A stretch of 64,000 nt of DNA, taken from assembly GCF_028389875.1 (NCBI RefSeq), contig NC_084665.1, forward strand, positions 2,046,001 to 2,110,000, in the 5' to 3' direction. The notes beneath the pieces are model-generated. The model was not told where the DNA came from. It did not search any database and saw nothing but the letters and a program-made list of their open reading frames with translations. How positions within the stretch are numbered: position 1 is the stretch's first letter; each line of letters begins with the position of its first letter. Position numbers and translations under genes: made by a program. The DNA comes from Rhea pennata (Eukaryota > Chordata > Aves > Rheiformes > Rheidae). Positions 43,101 to 51,325 of this stretch are shown here, piece after piece.

Positions 43101-46100
43101 TAACACTGTATAGTGCATTTGAGTAACTTTGTCAGTATGGTGTTGTGATTTTCCAAATGGCACAATTCTTTTTATTTATTTATTTATTTTTATTTTTTTA
43201 TTACCTGCAGGGCATGATTTTGATGAAAATCTAACATTTTGGCCTATAAAAATAACACATAGTTCAGAGAATTGAGAGGAACAGGGAACTATATGCTGCT
43301 TTTCTGACTTTAAGATTAGATATGTAATGTCAGCTTTTTCCATACTAGGTTAATCCCTGGAGCATATAATGGTTCTAACTGAAAATCACTAATTTCACCG
43401 TTCAAGATCACTTTGAAGCTAAAATGGCCAAAAATAATAGTGATTTTAATATTGATGTATTTCACCAGCTAAAATCTGTACAAAATACTTATTAACCTCA
43501 AATGAAATTTGTTTTGAACTTTCACGATCCAGGCATATGACAAATGTTTGCCTGTGATCTTCGGTTGCTGAGACTTTTTATCGCAAGCACGTTAACAAAG
43601 TTGTAGAAACCAACTGACTGTTGATGAAAGTATAGAACTGGAGTCACACAGGTAATTCACTGCACTCCTCCTTGAGGCTGAACAGTATACTTTTTCTGGA
43701 GAGTCTGCTCTTTTCTGGGAATAACAAAATGAAATGCTAGTACTTAAAACACATAAACAAAAGGAATATCATACCTGCAATACTGATGTTAAGTGTTTAG
43801 TCCTAGAAAATGTAATGTGCTATTAACTTTAAGGAAATACCATATTGCTCTACCTAATGAATGATTCAGTTAATATTATGCATTTCTAGGCATGCTTATC
43901 TGACACTAAAAGCAAAACTGCACAGTTCAGTAAGACCATTCAGCTTTTGTATTAAAAATGAACATGCGCAATGTTCATGTAATCACGTGTTGTAATTACC
44001 AAGTGTGTATTTATCAGGTAAGACCCATACTTTTATAAATGGGAATCAAGGTATTTTATTTCTGGAAATGGTTGAAGTTTCTTTTGCCTTGTGAAATTCA
44101 AGCAGATGTTAATCTGTCTAGGCATGATGGTTGTCATACAGGCAGAATCTGTAAAACCAGAAGTAGTTTAAGTTTTCACATCAAAAAATGTCTGTTTTCA
44201 TTCACTTTAATCTTATGTTTACTTATATTTGTCTTCATACAAACTTTGTCTCCATTGCTGTTGGAGAAATTCCTATTTAGAAGCTCTTTGCTCTGCAGTG
44301 TCGCTTCCTCAGTTACACAAAGGCTCGTTTGCTGGACACTGTGCCGTTGACTATGAATACTCTCGTGGTCAGTCCCTTTCCCGAAATTCATACCTCTTTT
44401 TTGCACTGCATGAGCAGTTGAAAGAATGCAGCACATTCAACCTCAGGGTAAGATTATTCCTCCAAGGCTGAAGGCCAGCTGATTTTAATCAAACTAGTGT
44501 AGCTGAAGTCTCTTCAAAGGTGAACAAAGTAACATTTAATTTAGTGTCTTTGAACAGCTGTCTTTGCAGCAGCTAAGTATGAATCGCAGTGCACATGTTC
44601 ACTCTTACTGTCCTTGCTCTCTCAGTGTTCAAATGGCTCTCTTAAATAGAAGTCAAAAGAGATTAACTGTCTTCACTACTCAATATTTTTCCATTATGAA
44701 AACGTATTATTCTGTAAGACATAACTATTTTGAATTCTCTAATGAATTGTGTCTTTAGCAGCACTTTGCATTAAAGACTATATCATGGCTCTATCATTTT
44801 TCTGAATATTTTTAATTAAACAGTGATTTGATGTGTTATACCTGTTGCTTTATAATTGTCATGCTAGATAGGCACTTGAAGGCAATTAAAACATTTCTTG
44901 CTCTTAGTAATTCAGGATGGCAAACTAGGTTATAACAGACGTTGAATTTGTGTTCCCATATAAACTGTACACCAAATGTCAGTCAGTCCATGCCAATTAG
45001 CGCTTATGTTGCTAGGTCACCGTGGTCAATTGAAAACGGCATCAATAGAACTTGAAAAGGTTTCTTCCCGATCAGACCTTCTGACATATTGAGCAGAATA
45101 ATGGATGAGAAAAACAGCCCAGGCCCCTACCCTAGATTCAGAATACTTGCCGTAAGAATTCATTTGCAACCTGCAATTAACTAGAAAGAATGGACTGCCA
45201 GAAAGAGTCTGGACATTTAGAAAATAAAGCCTCATTCTCCTGTACTGCACATGTTTACTCTTTGGATGGTGTGTTACATTTAGCTAACTTGGCGATAGCT
45301 CCATTTAAATCCACGTTCCAGGTCCTTGCAGATGAATTGGCAGACTTGCCCCTGAAGTGCAAGATGGGCGAGATCCTTCCAAGGAATTTTTAAAAATCTG
45401 TGATTTGTAAATCTGAATTTGCTGCTTGTGGTGGTTCTCTGACTTTCAAGCTGTGCTGAAAAAAGCAAGTAAGCATATGTGGCCTTTTAGCAAGAGAATC
45501 TTGAAAGGTTGTTTTCCCCCATTTTTCTGAGATTTTTTGGCCATCTACAGTGCCACTACACACATGGGTCAGATGTGACGCATTTAACTCTGAGAAAAAT
45601 TGAATCATTTATCACACTAGACTGTAGACATTTGTTTTGCCATATGAAACTCTAGGAGTTAAATTCATGGTATAGTGGGTTTTTTTTTTCTTTCTTTTTT
45701 TTTCTTTGTGCAGAAGTGCTGGGGCTGCTCCTCTCCTTGCTTGGAATCGCATGCTGCCATGCCAAAGTCAGTACCAGCCAAGTCAGTACCAAGGACTAGG
45801 TGGACCGATGAGTTACCCACAGAGACCTGAAGATCGTATGGACAGGGGAAGACAGGTATGAAAGCACTACCTATTTATTTTTTGCATGTTTTATTCTCCT
45901 CTAGAATACCATTTCTTTCATGTGTGGTTGGAAGGTTGGAGTGCATCCTAAGTAGGCCTTTCTGAGCTTGTTTTAGTCCAGTTGGCTGCATCATCAGTGA
46001 AAAATACTGACATAACAGCTTCTCAGCCTTGTCCAGCCACTCTGTCAGTGGTAAAAGGCTTATGTCGTGACTGTGCTACAACTGCTTTTAATTAGAACTA

Positions 46101-49100
46101 GATCAAGTGTGCTAGCAAGTTGCACATTTCTTGCAGCTTGAGGAAAATATAATCTAAAGGCAAGCTTTTCAACCAGTCTTCTGCTACTGTGAGGAAGTGT
46201 ATAAGCTACATATTTTGAGGATAGAGGAGTTCCTTTCCAGTATACCTGTAAAATGCAGATCCTTGTAACTTAATTACATATTTTGCTCAAACACTTAAGC
46301 AGGTTTTCAGCTAAGATAAATCCATTAAATGTTAGGTTCTGGTAACCAAATAAATGATCGTGGCTGTGAATTAGACGTGAAAATGAGTGCTTAAATGAAA
46401 ATGAGTGAACAAGATAGGAGAACCTCTTCCCAAATTGTGTGTGAATTTGCCATCAGTTTATGAAAATGCCACATTATAAAATGCTACGTTATGAAAATGC
46501 TTATTGAAAACAGCAGGTTGTTTTGCTTCTGTGATTTTGTTAAATGTTGACATTAAAACATCTACATAAAATCTTGAGTATTACCATGTGATATATTAAC
46601 TTAAAATACATCACAGGTTTTCAAATTAGACTTTGGACAGTTATATTGTTACTGTTTTTGTAAATTGGAAATTTTACTCAGCTTTGGGAAAGTTACTGAC
46701 CAGTAATGGGGGAATAAATGAAAGAGCTCTCAGCTGCTTAAAATCGGCACTATTTCCCAATCCTTTATATGGAAACTTGGGCACAAACTGTTTGAAACTT
46801 GCCTTCTGTGGGTTCAGCTACCTCTTCTGCACCATGGTGTTGTTATGGTGTGCTCTTTTTTTCTTTCTTTTTCTTTTTTTTTTTTTTTTAAGAATAAAAA
46901 TATGTGCCATCAAACGAAGTTCTTAATGGTGGAGCCTTAGGCCTTTATTGGGGATGCTTTTTGCACAGTTTCACATGCTTCTGTGGCTGATTCAGCTTAT
47001 CAGAGCAGAAGCCCAGCAGAAACGCTGCGAGCTGCTAATACCGTTCTCAGCATTGTCTGTTGACCGCAGGATTACATGTTGCTGCTGAGAAGATCTATAG
47101 GCTGCAAGCAATCCGTCCCAGCGCCCCGCACTCTTCAGCTGAACAAGGGTTCAGCTGAGCCCTTGTTTGCAGCGGCAAGATTCCCCTCTTCCCCCCCCCC
47201 CCCCCCCCCCGCTTTCTACCACACGTCGAAGCATTTTTAGTGCCGTTGAGGCTTTTAAGCATAGTCTAAGAATTACCTTTAGCTCATTCAGTTGTGATAT
47301 CAGAAGAAATGTGGAATAAGAGACAAGTGTACCGTGCACACTTGCTTCAAGTATACTTGGGAGGCATTACTGGTGTAAATCCTTCTAGAACCTGTTTTGG
47401 CTGTAAGCAAAATTAGCCAGCATGGGTTATAATTAAATTAGGATTAATAGGGAAATGGTATTCTAGTTTGGGGGCTACAATGCTGGCTATGCTGCCCAAG
47501 TTGTCCTTGAAATGTTTCCAGTATAATTGAAACTGGGATGAAGCGTGTATTGACAGGAGCCGGGGGGACAGCATCAGTGTTCAAAAGCCTTTCATTTTAT
47601 ATTGTACATATTTACTCAAAACACTGGAGACAAAAGAATAAGCGCATAGTTGTACTAATCTGTAACACAGACTGTGGCCATACTGCAGAAAAATCAGTGA
47701 AGGATTTTCATGCTGGTGGGGTCTGAGCGGTATTTAATTTGGGATGAAAAATAGATACTTGGGGGAAAAAAATGTCTGCTATCCCATATTCTGTTCCTTT
47801 ATATTGAGTAAGTGGATATTTTGGTGAAAGGGAGGAAGGCTTAAGCTAGTTCAGTCCTGACATAAAATCTTCCTTCCGAAGCAGCTGGGCATTGCTGAGG
47901 TGAACACGGTCTGGTGCCGGAGGGAAATGTTTGCAGGGTGGGCTCGGGGAGGGCTTCCCCTCCCTGTTCGCACGGGGAAGGCCGTCTCATCACCGCAAGA
48001 CCTCTGAGTGCAGTACCGGCGTTTACAGCTTGCCTAGCGCTGGCACAAAACCTGCACATTTTGCACTCTCCTTTGCACGCTGAACGATTAAATAGAAGAC
48101 ACAAAACGAAATTTGGGAATACCATTCTCTTGCCCGAGACACGGTCCACATATCATTAGTACAGGACTCATCTGCTGGATCATGTAGTGAAGTTAAATCC
48201 AGGTGGAGGCAGAGGTTTTATTTGTGTTCAAATTCGTAATGTCTATTAGGGGAAAATATTTCTAACCAAGTAAATTTACTTTTTTTTAATTATAAATCAT
48301 CTTGCTTTCTAACTGTTTTCAACTGCCTTTTGAATTGTTGTTGCTCTTCTGTCTTTGTTAGGTTATTTCTTTAAATGAACTTTCAATTGTTATTTCTCTG
48401 GGATTGACAAACGCCAAAGTAAAATCAGAAGCTACCTTAAAGCGTTTAGGGAGCCAAAACAATGATTGAATCTGACATTGCCGTCTATAAATTTCAAAGC
48501 TTTAAAGCTTTGACAAGGGATTCAAGTGTAAGTGGTGACACATAGTAGCATTAAAAAAAAATTTTAGAGGTGAAAGAGACCAAAGATAATTATTTAACTG
48601 CGTACAGAACATGGCCTGAAGAGGTTAATAAACACACAGCTACCAAGTGCTTACAAAATTAATGCAACTGCCATGGAAATGGATTGCTCTGTGGTAGTGG
48701 GTATTTACTGGAGCATCTTCCAGGCGCTCCAGAAAACTGGAGAGCATATTGCAGAGGTGTTCACCGTTTTGGTTTTACTTCATAATAATAAGTAATTGAA
48801 TGTCCAGATCATGTCTTACATAACTGTTAAAAGATTTATAAATTGTGCCTTTATATTCATGCTGGCCAGAAGCAATACTGTTCATAAAATTGGAAGGATT
48901 TTTTCAAGGGATATAGTCAACTTGTTTTTCTCTAATTCATTACAATTTAAAAATACATATTTATGTATATATATAAAAATAAAACCTTCCTGATAGTGGG
49001 AACAATGTATTCTGCATGTCTCTTTCAGCTGCTTTTAAGAATAGGGTAGAAGAAATTTGTTTCTTTCTAGAAAGCTGCCTTTGATTGCCTGCCACAAACA

Positions 49101-50330
49101 TGCTGAAGCTGAACACTCCTGTCATGAGTTTGCTTGCTGTCTGTTCAGTTTTAGTTATCTAGGTGTCCTTGTTGGACAGGGTAAAGATGAGTTTCTCTTT
49201 TAAAGAAGAAGAAAAAAACAAAACAAAACAAAAACCCAGCCCACCCCAAACTATGGCTATAGCTGGTGAATGGCACTACAAGAGAATTAACTTGTTGGTA
49301 TCTAAAATGTATCAGGGTTTGAAATCACTTGAAATGTTTCAAATGGATGTTCCCTTTTATGGATCCTTCTGTTAATGTATGGGGCACCACATCTAAATTT
49401 AAAATGAATATATAGTTAATTTGCAACTATTTCCAAGATATGATATAGAGATATTTCACCTAATATTTAAAATTGAGTGATACAGAAACACAAGCTTTTT
49501 TTCTTAGATATCTATCTATAAAAATCTGTCTTACTGTAAAGACATATGTAAAAATGCCTTATTTATGCTTTAGCATAAGATTACTTGCAACTGAAATAGA
49601 AAATGTGTGATCATGACATGATTTTTTTTCTTTCTACAAAATAATAAAAATAAAGCTGACTAATCCTACTAACAGTATACAAGTATCACACATCTCAAAC
49701 TGGAATATTGGTGGCTTAACTAAAGTATCATTTACTGCATTATTCTTTATAAAATGTAAGTATATATACTGCAAAACCTGCAATCCTTTATGAAGAAAAC
49801 CTGTAGAGAAAAGATGTGTTTTTCAAATGTGTCCTTCAGCACGTGCTTTATGGGTACATGTGCATTTCTTTTCTTTTTCTCCTTGCTTTATGCCTTTTGC
49901 TGCTAGTATTGCTGAAGACAAAGACTATGCAGTGGTTTTATAACATGGAAGCAAGTTGTCCTCACTGTTCTCCTTCATTGTATGTATTTATCATTTAGGG
50001 AGGGAAAAAAAAATCACTTCTCCCGCAGTACAGCCTGGAAGTGCAGGGCGCCTGCTGGACAGAGCTGCGCTCTTTTCATGGAAGTTAAAGCTTGTGTTTT
50101 CAGGAGAGCGTGTGTAAGCACTATTAAGAGATGTTTAGCTCTTTTGGTGGTACCTTTCGGTGCCAAAGAACGTATTGTTTCATTTCTGTGTGGAGTCTGA
50201 AGCTAGGCTGACTTGTTTGCTGTGATGTTAAGCCAAAAAATAAATGCTTGCTTTTGTTTGTTTGTAGGCATATGGCCCTGGGAGGCCCTACCCGCTGCCA
50301 CCTCCCTCAGGAAGATACAGCTGGAATTAG
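954..50330 (+). CDS. XRN2: XRN2, 5'-3' exoribonuclease 2 (3' 27 coding exons; 5' end outside window)
   Basis: XRN2 degrades 5'-monophosphorylated RNA in the nucleus; it is the torpedo nuclease of RNA polymerase II termination and trims rRNA and snoRNA precursors. Spliced exons give about 844 residues that align end to end with human XRN2 (950 aa) from residue ~106. Active-site landmarks are visible: GEGEHK (E203, E205), GADADL (D233, D235) and GNDFLPH in the first conserved region; a CCHC knuckle (C-X2-C-X4-H-X4-C) at ~263-276, found in animal XRN2; basic [11 protein letters not shown] and [15 protein letters not shown], likely nuclear localisation and phospho-acceptor segments; the second conserved region ([26 protein letters not shown]); and a Gly/Pro/Gln-rich tail ending [10 protein letters not shown]. 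All 26 internal introns are GT-AG and the reading frame is intact. The three or so exons with the N-terminal ~105 residues are upstream. Linkage to NKX2-4 matches human 20p11. Identification is firm; exon limits rest on splice consensus and family alignment. Confidence 0.97.
1066..2158 (+). other. XRN2 intron, ~1.1 kb
   Basis: No gene or recognised repeat. The middle (about 1490-1740) is purine-rich and could be an old decayed repeat, but no family is identifiable. Confidence 0.8.
2159..2217 (+). CDS. XRN2: XRN2 exon, residues ~143-162
   Basis: Encodes [20 protein letters not shown]. Acceptor is tctag; donor is GTAAGT at 2218. The NCITPGTEFM motif spans the next junction and is invariant in the XRN family. 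Confidence 0.95.
2297..2386 (+). CDS. XRN2: XRN2 exon, residues ~163-192
   Basis: Encodes [20 protein letters not shown] and on to WKNLT; 30 whole codons. Acceptor is tttttag; donor is GTAAGT at 2387. The preceding intron is only 79 bp. Confidence 0.96.
2387..3514 (+). other. XRN2 intron, ~1.1 kb
   Basis: AT-rich; nothing beyond splice sites is supported. Short open frames near 2813-3042 lack any family resemblance. Confidence 0.8.
3515..3587 (+). CDS. XRN2: XRN2 exon with GEGEHK catalytic motif, residues ~193-217
   Basis: Encodes [20 protein letters not shown] then RRQR. The two glutamates of GEGEHK are metal ligands of the exonuclease site (family knowledge). Acceptor is cacag; donor is GTAACA at 3588. 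Confidence 0.96.
3679..3729 (+). CDS. XRN2: XRN2 exon ending in catalytic GAD, residues ~217-233
   Basis: Encodes [17 protein letters not shown], with the next codon split. The final Asp is the first ligand of the GADAD motif, and an intron divides the two catalytic aspartates. Donor is GTGAGT at 3730. Confidence 0.95.
3730..4648 (+). other. Two XRN2 introns (3730-4116 and 4275-4648)
   Basis: Short AT-rich introns flanking the zinc-knuckle exon at 4117-4274. Nothing else seen. Confidence 0.8.
4117..4274 (+). CDS. XRN2: XRN2 exon with second catalytic Asp and CCHC zinc knuckle, residues ~234-286
   Basis: Opens with [15 protein letters not shown], supplying the second Asp of GADAD (D235 in human). 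It contains [14 protein letters not shown], a C-X2-C-X4-H-X4-C zinc knuckle at ~263-276 that separates XRN2 from XRN1. Donor is GTAAGA at 4275. Confidence 0.97.
4649..4723 (+). CDS. XRN2: XRN2 exon, residues ~287-311
   Basis: Encodes [20 protein letters not shown] then SVLRE; 25 codons, both boundaries in phase 0. Acceptor is ttgtag; donor is GTATGC at 4724. Confidence 0.94.
4828..4961 (+). CDS. XRN2: XRN2 exon with GNDFLPH motif, residues ~312-356
   Basis: Encodes [20 protein letters not shown], then [27 protein letters not shown] carries a conserved active-site Asp of the XRN family. Acceptor is ctacag; donor is GTATGT at 4962, splitting an Arg codon. Confidence 0.97.
5054..5111 (+). CDS. 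XRN2: XRN2 exon, residues ~356-375
   Basis: Encodes [20 protein letters not shown]. Acceptor is tttgtag; donor is GTAAAT at 5112. Flanking introns are about 90-100 bp. Confidence 0.94.
5210..5317 (+). CDS. XRN2: XRN2 exon, residues ~376-411
   Basis: Encodes [20 protein letters not shown], then [16 protein letters not shown]. Acceptor is ttacag. The donor GTAATT at 5318 is weaker than its neighbours but is the only one that joins in frame to the next exon. Confidence 0.92.
5318..6934 (+). other. XRN2 intron, ~1.6 kb
   Basis: AT-rich, with no recognised repeat or RNA gene. A minus-strand open frame at 5630-6004 has no family resemblance. Confidence 0.8.
6935..6979 (+). CDS. XRN2: XRN2 45-nt microexon, basic segment, residues ~412-426
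   Basis: Encodes [15 protein letters not shown], a basic stretch likely to serve as a nuclear localisation signal. Fifteen whole codons, so skipping would keep the frame. Acceptor is cttag; donor is GTACAT at 6980. Confidence 0.93.
6980..8232 (+). other. XRN2 intron, ~1.25 kb, with C10/A17 tract
   Basis: AT-rich intron. A run of ten C at 7903-7912 runs directly into seventeen A at 7913-7929, a simple-sequence tract. Nothing else recognised. Confidence 0.8.
8233..8364 (+). CDS. XRN2: XRN2 linker exon, residues ~427-470
   Basis: Encodes [20 protein letters not shown] and on to [10 protein letters not shown]. It corresponds to the variable linker between the two conserved regions and differs clearly from human here. 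Acceptor is ttttttag; donor is GTAAGT at 8365. Confidence 0.92.
8365..11484 (+). other. XRN2 intron, ~3.1 kb
   Basis: No coding or repeat family recognised. It ends in a strong C/T tract (about 11430-11462) set back from the acceptor AG. Confidence 0.8.
11485..11600 (+). CDS. XRN2: XRN2 acidic/NLS exon, residues ~471-509
   Basis: Encodes [20 protein letters not shown], then [28 protein letters not shown] resembles a basic nuclear signal next to casein-kinase-2-type sites. The acceptor is ctag, but the pyrimidine tract lies 20-50 nt further upstream. Donor is GTGAAG at 11601. Confidence 0.92.
11601..15192 (+). other. XRN2 intron, ~3.6 kb
   Basis: Contains a C/T tract (12693-12718), a poly-A run (13469-13487) and a long TTTTTG-type tract (14024-14083). 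No gene supported. Confidence 0.8.
14024..14083. repeat. T/G simple-sequence tract (TTTTTG-like)
   Basis: About 60 bases of T broken by single G at irregular 5-6 base spacing, in an XRN2 intron. Confidence 0.9.
15193..15328 (+). CDS. XRN2: XRN2 exon, start of second conserved region, residues ~509-554
   Basis: Encodes [20 protein letters not shown] and on to [13 protein letters not shown], near-identical to human. Acceptor is tacag; donor is GTACTT at 15329. Confidence 0.97.
15329..18974 (+). other. XRN2 intron, ~3.6 kb
   Basis: Contains a T-rich tract near 16081-16098 and no recognised gene. Segments around 16200-16420 and 18590-18780 are slightly less AT-rich; no repeat family was identified. 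Confidence 0.8.
18975..19082 (+). CDS. XRN2: XRN2 exon, residues ~555-590
   Basis: Encodes [20 protein letters not shown], then [16 protein letters not shown]. This is the [13 protein letters not shown] core shared by XRN1 and XRN2. Donor is GTAGGG at 19083. Confidence 0.97.
19162..19251 (+). CDS. XRN2: XRN2 exon, residues ~591-620
   Basis: Encodes [20 protein letters not shown] then [10 protein letters not shown]. The upstream intron is 79 bp. Acceptor is caacag; donor is GTAAGA at 19252. Confidence 0.96.
19252..19771 (+). other. XRN2 intron, 520 bp
   Basis: AT-rich intron; only the splice sites are supported. Confidence 0.8.
19772..19844 (+). CDS. XRN2: XRN2 exon, residues ~621-645
   Basis: Encodes [20 protein letters not shown] then YAWQ and the first base of Gly. 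Acceptor is tacag; donor is GTGAAA at 19845. Confidence 0.96.
20731..20888. repeat. 80-bp direct tandem duplication
   Basis: The unit starting agtatctggaggt at 20731 is repeated from 20811. Period is 80 bp and the second copy runs to about 20888. The only difference seen is A at 20744 versus G at 20824, so the duplication is recent. Confidence 0.95.
20976..21003. repeat. Perfect inverted repeat, 13-bp arms, 2-nt loop
   Basis: TAATTTCCTACTT, then GG, then AAGTAGGAAATTA: both arms are perfectly complementary. It lies 90 bp after the tandem duplication. Confidence 0.9.
21185..21212. repeat. Perfect inverted repeat, 10-bp arms, 8-nt loop
   Basis: AAGATTTCTT at 21185-21194 and AAGAAATCTT at 21203-21212 are exact reverse complements around TGTAGTGT. 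Confidence 0.9.
22462..22696 (+). pseudogene. Possible decayed coding remnant of unknown identity
   Basis: Two adjoining frames look protein-like. From 22462 to the stop at 22597-22599 one frame reads [18 protein letters not shown] and on to [12 protein letters not shown]. Shifting frame at about 22589 continues [20 protein letters not shown], then [14 protein letters not shown], to a TGA at 22694. Even composition, charged segments and a Cys-rich stretch are unlike the surrounding AT-rich intron, suggesting a fragment of a retrocopy or transposon protein broken by one frameshift. I do not recognise the family. It is in XRN2 sense orientation but no splice sites make it an XRN2 exon. It could also be chance. 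Confidence 0.3.
24314..24397 (+). CDS. XRN2: XRN2 exon, residues ~645-672
   Basis: Encodes [20 protein letters not shown] then YPDLTPEE. Acceptor is gatag; donor is GTAAGA at 24398. Confidence 0.97.
24398..26351 (+). other. XRN2 intron, ~2 kb
   Basis: Nothing recognised. A short GGAGGAGGAGGAG purine repeat lies near 25072-25086. Confidence 0.8.
26352..26449 (+). CDS. XRN2: XRN2 exon, residues ~673-705
   Basis: Encodes [20 protein letters not shown], then [13 protein letters not shown]. The C-terminal third is more diverged from human than the start. Acceptor is tctag; donor is GTAGGT at 26450. Confidence 0.95.
26549..26628 (+). CDS. XRN2: XRN2 exon, residues ~706-732
   Basis: Encodes [20 protein letters not shown] then NAVLPDQ (Gln split). 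The upstream intron is 99 bp. Acceptor is ccacag; donor is GTGAGT at 26629. Confidence 0.95.
26629..28155 (+). other. XRN2 intron, ~1.5 kb
   Basis: AT-rich; no gene or repeat family recognised. Confidence 0.8.
28156..28212 (+). CDS. XRN2: XRN2 exon, residues ~732-751
   Basis: Encodes [20 protein letters not shown] with first and last codons split. Acceptor is actag; donor is GTAAGC at 28213. Short, but matches human [12 protein letters not shown]. Confidence 0.94.
28213..31053 (+). other. XRN2 intron, ~2.8 kb
   Basis: No gene or recognised repeat; short open frames have no family resemblance. Confidence 0.8.
31054..31122 (+). CDS. XRN2: XRN2 exon, residues ~751-774
   Basis: Encodes [20 protein letters not shown] then PGAK. 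Acceptor is cctag after a T-rich tract; donor is GTAAGT at 31123. Confidence 0.95.
31216..31350 (+). CDS. XRN2: XRN2 exon, residues ~774-819
   Basis: Encodes [20 protein letters not shown] and on to [11 protein letters not shown]. The upstream intron is 93 bp. Acceptor is ttcag; donor is GTGAGT at 31351. Confidence 0.96.
31351..32741 (+). other. XRN2 intron, ~1.4 kb, with A16 tract
   Basis: Contains a poly-A run at 31723-31738. Otherwise nothing supported. Confidence 0.8.
32742..32869 (+). CDS. XRN2: XRN2 exon, residues ~819-862
   Basis: Encodes [20 protein letters not shown] and on to [10 protein letters not shown]; Gly/Pro/Gln-rich tail. Acceptor is aatag; donor is GTAAGT at 32870, splitting the Asn codon. 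Confidence 0.94.
39266..39507. promoter_or_regulatory. Candidate developmental enhancer (GLI, TCF/LEF, NK2, homeodomain motifs)
   Basis: Within 240 bp are CACTTAA at 39266-39272 (NK2-type), ATCAAAGG at 39288-39295 (TCF/LEF consensus), a CATTTAATTG homeodomain core near 39412-39421, and TGGGTGGTC at 39499-39507, an exact GLI consensus. NKX2-4 and NKX2-2 act in Shh-patterned ventral brain, and enhancers often sit in introns of a neighbouring housekeeping gene. Single-motif matches are common by chance, so this is inference only. Confidence 0.25.
40084..40112 (+). repeat. Poly-A tract (29 A)
   Basis: Uninterrupted A run inside an XRN2 intron. It could be the tail of an old retroposed copy, but the upstream sequence is not recognised. 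Confidence 0.9.
40375..40435 (+). CDS. XRN2: XRN2 exon, residues ~862-882
   Basis: Encodes [20 protein letters not shown] then R (split). Matches human RPQDSWRGP and PLFQQ. Acceptor is tatag; donor is GTAAGA at 40436. It lies between the two longest introns. Confidence 0.95.
40436..45713 (+). other. XRN2 intron, ~5.3 kb
   Basis: AT-rich with simple tracts: an A/G tract at 42628-42661 and a TTTA repeat at 43169-43200. An 8-bp-arm inverted repeat (ATGAACAT, loop GCGCA, ATGTTCAT) lies at 43958-43978. No gene supported. Confidence 0.8.
43169..43200. repeat. (TTTA)n microsatellite
   Basis: Tandem TTTA units followed by an imperfect T-rich tail. Confidence 0.85.
45714..45855 (+). CDS. XRN2: XRN2 exon with SQYQ repeat, residues ~882-929
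   Basis: Encodes [20 protein letters not shown] and on to [14 protein letters not shown]. Contains two copies of SQYQ five codons apart ([10 protein letters not shown]), where human has a different Gln/Asn-rich stretch. Acceptor is tgcag; donor is GTATGA at 45856. Confidence 0.94.
47191..47210. repeat. Poly-C run (20 C)
   Basis: Twenty consecutive C; the complementary G20 could form a quadruplex. Confidence 0.9.
48494..48513. promoter_or_regulatory. Perfect 20-bp palindrome with two inverted TCAAAG cores
   Basis: TCAAAGCTTT is followed directly by AAAGCTTTGA, its reverse complement. Each half contains TCAAAG, the TCF/LEF core. A regulatory role is speculation; the palindrome itself is certain. 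Confidence 0.35.
50268..50330 (+). CDS. XRN2: XRN2 last coding exon and stop
   Basis: Encodes [20 protein letters not shown] followed by TAG at 50328-50330. Human ends [12 protein letters not shown], so the C-terminus is highly conserved. Acceptor is tttgtag. Confidence 0.97.
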   Translation, partial: AYGPGRPYPLPPPSGRYSWN

Positions 50331-51325
50331 CTCTTGACCTTTTTTTTTTTTTTTAAGGATAGAAAATGTCTGAGTTTGTTTTTATTAATTAAGGGAAAAA
50401 ATGGAATCCTTAAACATCCCTGTAGCTTCAAAACTATGAAACTATGATACTGGTTTTAAATGTGTACATTTCTTACTGAACTGATTATTTCCTTTTGGTG
50501 GGGCTTATATTGCTTTGAAATAGTATAATGCAAAATACAAGTAAATAATTTGCTAATTTGCTTGTGAGACATTTGAGGAGTAGGAGTGCTGCTTTTGTCT
50601 TTAGTACATATTCAAGCTGTGCTTTGCTTCACCTGTCAATCTGAACTCCAAACATCTTTCGTGTCACACAGAAGAGCCTGAAAACAGATACGGAGTTTTA
50701 AAGAATGCACTGAAATCAGATTTTATGAACTCTTAGGGAAGACACAGCAGGCAGTCTGCAGAGCACAACATTTAAAGACAGTTCTGTAGGTATTCCTTGC
50801 AAGATGCTTCTTTGAATTTCTCACCAAAAAAGAAGAAAAAGATTTTTTTGGACTTCGAAGTAAAACATTTCAACTTTTACAACCTGTGCTTGTTCTTGAC
50901 TTTGTTATTGTAACATACTCAAGCACGGAATGTGTATTTGTCTGTTTTGATATATAATTTAAAATAGCTACAGAATACATACTTTCCATTTGGTTTTTAG
51001 TACACTTTCTAGGAATTTTTTTGTGCAGGTGTATTGAATCAGTAAATATTTTTTATTTGCTTTATAAAGTGGCTTTTGAAATTCTGAGTCGTACGGAGTG
51101 GTTTATTTCCACCTCCCTCGAGAACACTTTTGTGTCTTCTCTCTACCTGTGTGTACGTATGCACTACGTGATGTCAATTGCTTGAAAAATAATTCCATGC
51201 AACTTCTGTAAGTGTTCAAAATCTTCCTCTATTTAATCAAAAAAGACTAGATTTTTGCTAACTGGGGCACTAATGGTGTCATGTTTTGCAGATTTTCATT
51301 AAACGTGTTCAGTGTTTATATATCA
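50331..51325 (+). other. XRN2: XRN2 3' untranslated region
   Basis: AT-rich sequence after the stop, with a T15 run at about 50340. No canonical AATAAA was seen before the ATTAAA at 51298. The downstream limit is inferred from that signal. Confidence 0.7.
51298..51303 (+). terminator. Probable XRN2 polyadenylation signal ATTAAA
   Basis: ATTAAA is the commonest variant polyadenylation hexamer. It is followed by a GT-rich stretch (cgtgttcagtgtttata) expected of a downstream element, just before the sequence turns GC-rich. Confidence 0.6.

Larger units (their letters stand above)
45856..50267 (+). other. XRN2 last intron, ~4.4 kb
   Basis: Holds a T/C tract (46849-46889), a C20 run (47191-47210), a locally CpG-rich patch (about 47840-48130), and a palindromic TCF-like site (48494-48513). 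No coding sequence recognised. Confidence 0.8.
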
